A DNA stretch of 64,000 nt. It comes from Yoonia sp034652275 (GTDB lineage: Bacteria > Pseudomonadota > Alphaproteobacteria > Rhodobacterales > Rhodobacteraceae). Both the position numbers and the translations under genes were made by a program. Where the stretch lies: positions 1,364,001-1,428,000 of the forward strand of contig NZ_JAXIWG010000001.1 of NCBI RefSeq assembly GCF_034652275.1, read 5' to 3'. Under the pieces are notes generated by a model, which was given only the letters and a program-made list of their open reading frames with translations, had not been told where the DNA came from and ran no database searches. This document shows positions 36,251 to 42,510 of this stretch, in pieces; position 1 is the first letter of the stretch; each line of letters opens with the position of its first letter.

Positions 36251-37449
36251 GGCAGCCGTATCCCGTCCACGATAGCCCGCTTCTGCTCGTCACTGATGCC
36301 AGCCGAATAGATGCCGTAGGTCAGCCGGTTCTCCGACCGAGCAGACTGATGACCAACCAAGGACGCAGTGAAGTGTTCGGGCACCCCTGTCCGCTCGCAC
36401 TGGGTGATGAACCACTTCCGGGTCGAGTGGAACACCAGCCCCGGACGATCTATCTCCAGCTCCGCTCGGAACTTGGCGAACGCCTTGGTGACCACCGATA
36501 CCGTCAGATCAGGAAACAGCCGATCGTCTGGCATCGACGGCAGCAGGTCAGCCAGCACCCCGTGAAGAGGCACCACCCGTTCCGCTGCGTCGGTCTTAAG
36601 TAGCCGGACCCGGTTTGGTCGGACCTGCGCGAACCAACCCAGATTGCCCTTCCACACCAAGTCCTCCCGGAGCAGGCCAGTCGCTTCCCCGGACCGCATT
36701 CCTGTCAGCAGGCAGAACAGCAGGACGCGCCCTATGACAGGGTTGGCGGCCCCCAACATTCGATCGACCTCCTCGTCCGTCGGGACAGCGTAGGAGGCCA
36801 CCCTGCCCTTCTGGTCCACCCTGACAGCCGAGAAGTCCAGTTGAGGGCTGTGGCCATGGTGGTAGGCCCAGTCGAGGAAGTGGTAGACCTGCGAGAGAAT
36901 GCGCTTCTGGGTCTGCGCCGTGATCTTCACCCCGTCAGACTTGGCAATAAGCTGTTCCAGACCAAGTGACCGGTTCCGAAACGACTTGCCAACGTGCGGT
37001 GAAAGCTGCGCCACCAATGACGCGAACCTCCGACCGTCCTCTCTGGACAGTGACCCAATCTGCCGTGTCCCATAGAGCGACATGATCAAGCCAATCGAAA
37101 ACCGGACCGACTTGAAGCCACCGGGACGCAGCTCACCAGACCGACGCCGCAGGTACTCAGCAGCAAGCTCCTTGACCGTCTTCCGACCGATGATCGGGTT
37201 CGACGGAGCAAAGACCGGGGCAGCCACCTTGATCGGCTGGGAACGCTCCAGCACGATGCCTTCTCGAGCCTTGGCCACGATCTCCTCGAACTTCGAGTTG
37301 ACCTCTGCCGCCCGCATCTTCGCTGTCTTGGTATCCCCGGTCTTCAGGGACTGTTTCAGCGCCTGCCCCAGCATCGGCTGCAGGTCACGTGGGTAGTTCC
37401 GACGATACAGCCACGTCTGCTGTTTCAGATACGCGTAAGGAATACGCAT
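36244..37449 (-). CDS. int: Tyrosine recombinase / island integrase
   Basis: A 401-residue phage-type integrase. The catalytic set is visible: Arg252 in TGMRSGEATG, His341-x-x-Arg344 in FHSTRKW, His367 in LVGHQSA and a Tyr in LTYGIYSA (378 or 381). The N-terminal arm-binding and SAM-like core-binding domains (about 85-200) are complete. AAAGGAGG lies upstream of the ATG. It should catalyse integration and excision at the tRNA-Gln repeats. It lies nearly 3 kb from the right boundary rather than next to it, with a cassette copy and three unrelated genes between. Confidence 0.93.
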   Translation of the reverse strand: MRIPYAYLKQQTWLYRRNYPRDLQPMLGQALKQSLKTGDTKTAKMRAAEVNSKFEEIVAKAREGIVLERSQPIKVAAPVFAPSNPIIGRKTVKELAAEYLRRRSGELRPGGFKSVRFSIGLIMSLYGTRQIGSLSREDGRRFASLVAQLSPHVGKSFRNRSLGLEQLIAKSDGVKITAQTQKRILSQVYHFLDWAYHHGHSPQLDFSAVRVDQKGRVASYAVPTDEEVDRMLGAANPVIGRVLLFCLLTGMRSGEATGLLREDLVWKGNLGWFAQVRPNRVRLLKTDAAERVVPLHGVLADLLPSMPDDRLFPDLTVSVVTKAFAKFRAELEIDRPGLVFHSTRKWFITQCERTGVPEHFTASLVGHQSARSENRLTYGIYSAGISDEQKRAIVDGIRLPC

Positions 37450-37509
37450 GACTCCTCCTTTGGGGCATCCGCCCCAGCTTGATTGGTGATTTGAATTTTC
37501 TGATTGGGT

Positions 37510-37707
37510 TCAGCGGCTTTGATGGTCTGGAGAGATCCCAGCCACTAAGGAGAGGTCAGGTTCGCCATACTCTCCCGCCAGCGGCCCCGTGAGGGCCACT
37601 CCGGTCACGCAGTCGTTCAGCACCTCGTCCACGCGGAACAGGTGTTCTGGCACGTCATCGAAGGCCGAAATGGTCACGATATCACCGGGACGGATTTTCA
37701 TGGTCAT
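37510..37707 (-). CDS. Small conserved island protein, 65 aa (cassette copy 2, second gene)
   Basis: Homologue of the 62-residue protein at 27896-28084. MTMKIRPGDIVTISAFDD, PEHLFRVDEVLNDCV and TGPLAGEYGEP align with it, with about half the residues identical by eye. Its ATG overlaps the stop of the membrane protein gene as ATGA. It is encoded directly upstream of the integrase, in the same direction. The family is not recognised. Confidence 0.78.
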   Translation of the reverse strand: MTMKIRPGDIVTISAFDDVPEHLFRVDEVLNDCVTGVALTGPLAGEYGEPDLSLVAGISPDHQSR

Positions 37708-37865
37708 CGCCTGCCCCCCGTTGCGACCAGAACGAGTAGCACCAGCGCACCTACGGCTGGATGGGATCGGCAGGCAGTCCATAGGACTATGGCGATTACT
37801 GCTTTTGGAAAGGGCACAAAAAGAAATCCCCCGGCGAGAACGCCGAGGGTTGCAAGGGTCTTCAT
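37704..37865 (-). CDS. Small membrane protein, 53 aa (cassette copy 2, first gene)
   Basis: A 53-residue hydrophobic protein homologous to the one at 28077-28244: LGVLAGGFLF, P-x-PK, W-x-ACRSHP and a second hydrophobic helix ending in GGRR. It is too short for common gene-calling limits. AGGAG lies 8 nt before the ATG. The DNA coding for LGVLAGG is identical over 22 bp between the two copies although the flanks have diverged, so the copies are ancient or under local selection. Confidence 0.75.
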   Translation of the reverse strand: MKTLATLGVLAGGFLFVPFPKAVIAIVLWTACRSHPAVGALVLLVLVATGGRR

Positions 37866-37894
37866 AGCTAAGCTCCTGTGATTGCTTCTATTCT

Positions 37895-37920
37895 AGATAC
37901 AGGAGGTTTCACGGTTTTCT
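37895..37920 (-). promoter_or_regulatory. Conserved upstream element of cassette copy 2
   Basis: Counterpart of 28275-28300, 30 bp before the start of the membrane protein gene. On the coding strand a TAGAAT box follows the conserved block, at promoter-like distance from the gene; no consensus -35 is seen. Confidence 0.5.
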
Positions 37921-38015
37921 CGCCTTTGAATCCCTGAATAAGGAAGAAAAAGAAAGAATATCCGCAAGAACTGAACAAGAGTCACAAGTGGATTTCTCTC
38001 TTAAGTTGTCTTTAT

Positions 38016-38558
38016 CTACTCCGGTGGGCTGGGATTCGGGGGAGTGCAACGTATGAATGGCGGAAGGCATAACTCTTGTGAGCCGTCTACTTCGCGGAAG
38101 TTAGAGATCGCATCCGGACCTTCGATGATCGACCTCGAGAGTACCCAGTAAAGCAAAGCATCGTCCCGAGGAATCATACCGATCGAGGATCCTTCGTTCG
38201 ACGCTTGTTGGTAAACTTGGTTGAACGCAGCAATCGCAGCATTGTCAGTATATAGCCTCATGGCGCTCTCATTTTTGGCCAAGGCAGTAATGCTTTGGTT
38301 CAAACGAGCACTATCGCCAACTGCTAACGCTTGATACTCACTGGGCATGACGACAAAGCCTTTATCATGCAACGCGGAAGCCTGCATGTCCCACTCCATA
38401 GCAAAAGGCAGTAGCACCGAAGTAGAATCTTCTATCATCGCAGGAACTGCCAATTGCAAATCTTCTATAAGGGCCATAGCATCTTGTGCGTAAGTAAATG
38501 GCACTGATATGAAGCTAAGTAATGTTTGAAGGCTCAAAATCGTTTGAATTCGTGTCAT
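38016..38558 (-). CDS. Secreted hypothetical protein, 180 aa
   Basis: A 180-residue protein with a signal peptide (MTRIQTILSLQTLLSFI, cleavage probably after YAQ). The mature part is mixed helical, with a final Cys-Pro-rich tail (LCLPPFIRCTPPNPSPP). No family is recognised. It overlaps the upstream membrane protein gene by 44 bp in another frame, so the two are tightly coupled. AT-rich codon use sets it apart from the backbone. It is the last gene of the lectin-membrane-secreted trio. Confidence 0.65.
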   Translation of the reverse strand: MTRIQTILSLQTLLSFISVPFTYAQDAMALIEDLQLAVPAMIEDSTSVLLPFAMEWDMQASALHDKGFVVMPSEYQALAVGDSARLNQSITALAKNESAMRLYTDNAAIAAFNQVYQQASNEGSSIGMIPRDDALLYWVLSRSIIEGPDAISNFREVDGSQELCLPPFIRCTPPNPSPPE

Positions 38559-39003
38559 TTTTCTTTGGGCTCCCTAGCCAGATGTTCCATGCAAACCATG
38601 CGACCATCATAAGTACTCCAAAAGCCCCACTACAAAGTTGACTCAACATCATCCAGTGAAAGATTGCTTCGTAGGATTCGAAATAGTAGAGGCGGTTGTC
38701 CTCAATTTTTGCTCCACTCGTTACGTTGATACCCCTAGCAACTTCCGAATAGTAACCTGTCATAAGTGATCCTGCGAGATATCCAATCACGATTGCTGAA
38801 ACTAGTAAGAGTGCCGGAAATAATAAAAATCCAGATTTACGAAATCCTGAGAAATCCGCATCGTTAAAAATTTGAAGAACTCGCCCCCAAGTAAAAATTA
38901 TTGCGCCCAGCCCAAGAGACGATAGCGTCGATACTATATCAATTTGTGCCCTGATTGCATTCAGCAGGACCACTATAGCCTCTGGAGGTGAATACTCGCT
39001 CAT
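38515..39003 (-). CDS. Membrane protein of unknown function, 162 aa
   Basis: A 162-residue protein with three clear hydrophobic segments (about 20-40, 57-80 and 112-142), the last two flanking a polar loop with YYSEVARGINVTSGAK. The C-terminal tail is short and polar. No family is recognised. It lies 151 bp downstream of the jacalin-like gene and overlaps the secreted protein gene. An effector or anchor role beside the lectin protein is a guess from arrangement. Confidence 0.65.
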   Translation of the reverse strand: MSEYSPPEAIVVLLNAIRAQIDIVSTLSSLGLGAIIFTWGRVLQIFNDADFSGFRKSGFLLFPALLLVSAIVIGYLAGSLMTGYYSEVARGINVTSGAKIEDNRLYYFESYEAIFHWMMLSQLCSGAFGVLMMVAWFAWNIWLGSPKKNDTNSNDFEPSNIT

Positions 39004-39154
39004 ATCAACTACTACATTTTATAACCAAGGATGAATCGGCCATCACAGTAATACAGTGCCTCCATTTAAATACGAACCCTTCTGAGCTTCTGATAGCCTC
39101 ACACCTTCAATTACAAAATCATAAATTCTTGACCATGTACTAGTCTACACCACC

Positions 39155-40111
39155 CTACACTTCTTCAAGTAAAGGAACTCCATGGAACACATTTGAGCCT
39201 AGCCCAGTGACAGTTTCAGCTGCACGACCACCGACAAAGCTCCAGTAGCCAGCCAATCTATTATATTCATCGCTCTTGACAGTAATTAATGCGGGTGTAC
39301 CACGAGGGACAAAGTACACCCCCTCTGCAGGATTACACAAAATATCAACATTCCCGACAACAAATCCGTACTCATCACCCTGAACTATTGAGTTCGTCTC
39401 TGAACTTTTCACAGTCTTCTCGATTTCCTCTCGGATTTCGCGCGTCGTAGTCCGCTGATCGGTAAATGTAAGGCTGCGAGTAGCAGAAACACCTTTTACA
39501 ATCTCGGCCGTGATTGATTGTTTTAATTCAATCGTTTGTTGTCTTTGAAGAATCGTTTTCCAAGCATCAAGCCTCCGAATTTCTTCGCTCACTACAGACT
39601 GATACATCTGCCGAGGTGAAACCAGTGAAAATATCGCTGGGGCAGTATGCAAAAGCTGAGATTGATAATATGGCTTTACGTACTCTACAGTTAGGCTAGT
39701 GATCCTTAGCGAGTTGCTACTCCCCCCCCTACCAACTCCAACCTTGAACTTATATGCGTTTACATCCTCAAGTAATGACCGCTTACCCCCTCCACCACCA
39801 CCTCCGACGAATAGGCCTGATTTGGTTTCAAACCGAACTGCATCAAGGCGCGCTCCGTGCCGAGCGATTATCGTGGATATGTAATCATCGCCAGACATCA
39901 CATATCCATCGTGCGGACCTCCACCACCCCCGCCGAAACGCTTCCCATCGAAAATGATGGCATCCACATTTCGGCCAGTGCGCAGACTAATTTCTCGAGG
40001 TGAAACAACAATATGTTGCTCTTGTTCTCTTTCACCACGACCAAAAGTTGTAGTGCGAATCTCTGAAGCCGGTAGGTCCGGATCAACGTCACATTGAAAC
40101 TTATTGTTCAT
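39155..40111 (-). CDS. Jacalin-like lectin domain protein, 318 aa
   Basis: A 318-residue protein without signal peptide. Residues about 49-145 fit a jacalin-type beta-prism: a Gly run after IIFDGKRFGG, then DDYISTIIARHGARLDAVRF, a second Gly run after SGLFV and a closing ITSLTVEYV. Jacalin domains bind mannose or galactose-type glycans. The C-terminal half has a long Ser/Thr-rich amphipathic stretch (RSLTFTDQRTTTREI, about 215-245) before a beta-rich end, a layout that recalls aerolysin-like pore formers fused to lectin domains. That second part is a resemblance, not a match. AT-rich DNA indicates transfer. Confidence 0.6.
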   Translation of the reverse strand: MNNKFQCDVDPDLPASEIRTTTFGRGEREQEQHIVVSPREISLRTGRNVDAIIFDGKRFGGGGGGPHDGYVMSGDDYISTIIARHGARLDAVRFETKSGLFVGGGGGGGKRSLLEDVNAYKFKVGVGRGGSSNSLRITSLTVEYVKPYYQSQLLHTAPAIFSLVSPRQMYQSVVSEEIRRLDAWKTILQRQQTIELKQSITAEIVKGVSATRSLTFTDQRTTTREIREEIEKTVKSSETNSIVQGDEYGFVVGNVDILCNPAEGVYFVPRGTPALITVKSDEYNRLAGYWSFVGGRAAETVTGLGSNVFHGVPLLEEV

Positions 40112-40279
40112 TATTGCTACTCCCCCAGCCAGAGAAAGTTATCAATCCGTCCAGTAAATTTGAATATTACATAAGAAGCTTGCCCAGTTGCGATAACGCG
40201 GTCAAGAAAAAAATGGCTCCGTCAAAACAAGCACTTTGACATTGGAACAACCTATAGTGAGCTTCTGATTTGGGTCACC

Positions 40280-40297
40280 GCCCCAAGCGCTGCCCCA
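40280..40297 (+). repeat. Inner-end motif, right copy
   Basis: GCCCCAAGCGCTGCCCCA, 22 bp before the right 120-bp repeat; counterpart of 27835-27852. Confidence 0.45.
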
Positions 40298-40318
40298 AGC
40301 AACGACTTGGCCCCCACT

Positions 40319-40438
40319 TTGAACCGCCCCCCGCTTCGCAGTATCCAGCGCCACGCTGATGGGATGTAGCCAAGTGGTAAGGCATCGGTTTTTGGTACCG
40401 TGTATCGTAGGTTCGAATCCTACCATCCCAGCCAGCTT
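40319..40438 (+). repeat. 120-bp direct repeat, right copy (island attachment site)
   Basis: Identical to 27652-27771. It marks the right boundary of the island and again includes 41 bp of sequence upstream of the tRNA. Identity ends at the next base on both sides (C against T on the left, A against T on the right). Confidence 0.92.
40360..40434 (+). tRNA. tRNA-Gln (anticodon UUG), right copy
   Basis: Same 75 nt as the left copy, including the encoded CCA; every arm is intact, so both copies can be functional. The shared 41 bp upstream may carry part of a promoter. Confidence 0.96.
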
Positions 40439-40832
40439 TCACTTAAAGCACTGATTTATATAGGCCCGTTTGTTGCGGCTGCGGTGGTTTCACCCCACTG
40501 CATCACATCCCTGCATCACAGCAGCAGATGTGAAGCTCCCGCCTCAGGGTCTGTCAGTGAAATCTTTCGCTCTCGCCTTACCGGGAGTCGTCATGTGCAT
40601 CACCTATCCGTCAACGCGGTCGCATTGTTCAGTCCGGACAGACTTGGGTCGTCATCACGTTGACCCGTGCAGCAATGCAAGCTTTGCCGCGACCGGCCCA
40701 TTGCCGTCGTTCCGCGCCAATGGCATACCGTCGGTCTGCATCATTGAAGCAGCCGTTCATTCCAGCCGCGGTCGACTTTTTGGCCGCTCGGCATGACGAT
40801 ATCACCCCAAGGCTACAGCAGGCGTACATCCT
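40439..40832 (+). other. Non-coding stretch right of the island
   Basis: 394 bp without a gene that can be supported. Short open frames on both strands lack ribosome binding sites and family features. The GC-rich composition matches the backbone, and this may be decayed sequence. Confidence 0.5.
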
Positions 40833-41615
40833 ATGAGATTGGCTATCGACGTGGACATGAACTACGCGCTTGAGGGCGACGATCCGGCTTTGTTGATCAT
40901 CACCGTGGCGCAGACGACCGGACAGACCGTGCTGTCGAGCGATCTTGATATCGAGAATTCAACTCTGCGCTGGATCGATGGAGAAGGTAATGTCGGCCAG
41001 AAGGTCCGGGCAATTACCAAGGGCGGCAATCTCAGGCTGCGCTATAGTGCAAAGGTCGACGTAATCAGACCCGATGTTGACCTGCCGAGCCTTGCGGCCA
41101 CACCTTTACATGCGCTGCCAAAAGACGTGGCGACTTATCTCAGGCCGTCCCGCCTCTGTCCGTCGGATATGCTGCGCCCCTTTGCTGACGCGCGGTTCGG
41201 TCATCTGGAGGGCGGCGCAAAGATCGCCGCGATCCACGACTGGACATCATCGTCGCTTGCTTATGTTCCGGGCAGCTCGTGTGGCACCACGACTGCTTAT
41301 GATACCTTCGTCATGCGCCAAGGGGTCTGTCGGGACTACGCCCAGCTGGTCTGCGGCCTCGCGCGCGCGGCAAATATCCCCGCCCGCTATGTGACAGGTT
41401 ATGGGGCCGATGTTGATCCTGCTGATTTCCATGCTGTTGCAGAGGTCTGGCTGGACGGGGCATGGCACCTTGTCGATGCAACCGGCATGAGTACGGCAAG
41501 CGGTCTGGCAATCATCGGAACTGGACGGGATGCCGCAGATGTCTCGTTCATGGAGACCGAAAAGGAGGCGACACTGATCCACCAACGCATTCGTGTGTCA
41601 GTAGATGCGGAGTAG
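40833..41615 (+). CDS. Transglutaminase-like family protein
   Basis: A 260-residue protein of the bacterial transglutaminase-like (papain-fold) superfamily. An N-terminal beta domain (about 1-100) precedes the catalytic core with Cys in RQGVCRDYAQL (about residue 167), His in DFHAVAEVWLDG (about 201) and Asp in HLVDATGM (about 217), the expected order of the triad. No signal peptide is seen, suggesting a cytosolic peptidase or amidase. It stands alone, just right of the island. Confidence 0.88.
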   Translation: MRLAIDVDMNYALEGDDPALLIITVAQTTGQTVLSSDLDIENSTLRWIDGEGNVGQKVRAITKGGNLRLRYSAKVDVIRPDVDLPSLAATPLHALPKDVATYLRPSRLCPSDMLRPFADARFGHLEGGAKIAAIHDWTSSSLAYVPGSSCGTTTAYDTFVMRQGVCRDYAQLVCGLARAANIPARYVTGYGADVDPADFHAVAEVWLDGAWHLVDATGMSTASGLAIIGTGRDAADVSFMETEKEATLIHQRIRVSVDAE

Positions 41616-42510
41616 TAATCTGTCATTTGCATTGAAATGCTGATCAAGGTTGCCCAGCAATCCGACGCCGCAAACGGCCCAAAGCGGGCCTTCGTGGTGA
41701 GCACAGCGACGGACGGCTCTTGCCGAAAGCTGCCGATCCCTCTGGGCGAAATGGTAAGGATCACCCGTGCTGACCGCGATGAAATCCTGCATCACACGTC
41801 GCAAGAAACGTACTGGCTGAATTCGCATTAAAAAACCGAGCAAATGTGCCTGCACGCCCAACACGATATTAGTGCTGGCCTGGTCCGCCAGAGTCTGTAG
41901 CGCAGTGTTTGGCAAGGCCACCCTAAACCTGCGTTGACGCGAGTTGTGACCAAGACGTTTGCAATGCTTGGCCAGCGCCCGACGCCAATCAACAAGTTCA
42001 CCTGGCAGGACATCCGGATGTGGGGGTCTACGAATACCGGGCACGGGAGAACGGTTTCCTACCCGATCTATCAGACCAGTTACAGGGCCAGCCCACAACC
42101 CAGAGGACCAAAGGCGGTGAGCCAATCGATCGTCACGCCGCCAGATTCATGGGGGTCACCCGTTTGGTCTTTCGCCGACTTGTGTTGCGGCACAGCAACA
42201 GCATGAAGAATATACCCCAATATCTCGTTGAAACAGTTACCTTTCAGGCGGCGGCTGGGACAGCTTTACCTCGTTGAATTGCGATTACGATTTCGGCTTT
42301 TTACCGTTTCGCGGACTTCTGAACAGGCAACACCGCTGGGGCGTCTATGTCATCATGTGTCCGCCGCCGCTTTGGGGTGTGCGCCCTGCGACGCAGACGA
42401 CAGGGCGGCTTTATCTCGGTACCTTCGCGGCGGGGGTTTGGTTGGCTAGGGTCCTCGGGCGTGTCGCAGCTACTGAAGGCGCCTTTGGCCCATTTTTGAA
42501 GGAACGAGCG
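41616..42510 (+). other. Long stretch with no supported gene
   Basis: 895 bp with several open frames of 60-175 codons on both strands (for example 41934-42206 plus, 41598-42125 minus). None has a good ribosome binding site, a family match or consistent codon use. The open frame continuing into the next gene from 42274 is rejected as its N-terminus because the signal peptide starts at 42511. It may be remnant DNA. Confidence 0.5.

Larger units (their letters stand above)
27652..40438 (+). mobile_element. Integrated genomic island at tRNA-Gln(UUG)
   Basis: A 12.8-kb insertion between perfect 120-bp direct repeats, each holding a full tRNA-Gln gene. It encodes a tyrosine integrase, a coupled small protein, an SF3-helicase replication protein and an HNH protein, plus defence-like cargo (PARIS pair, reverse transcriptase with structured RNA, nuclease-like protein) and genes of unknown role. 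Parts (28.3-30.8 and 38.0-40.2 kb) are clearly more AT-rich than the backbone. No structural phage genes or conjugation genes are seen, so it is a satellite-like or integrative element rather than a complete prophage. The mobility class is an inference. Confidence 0.9.

Noticed and set aside
38016..40111. A CBASS, Gabija or toxin-antitoxin assignment for the right-end trio
   Set aside because: No nucleotidyltransferase, nuclease or antitoxin motif is visible; only a lectin-like domain and membrane segments can be supported.
41934..42206. 90-codon plus-strand frame in the empty stretch
   Set aside because: No ribosome binding site, no homology recognised and atypical codon use; not supportable as a gene.
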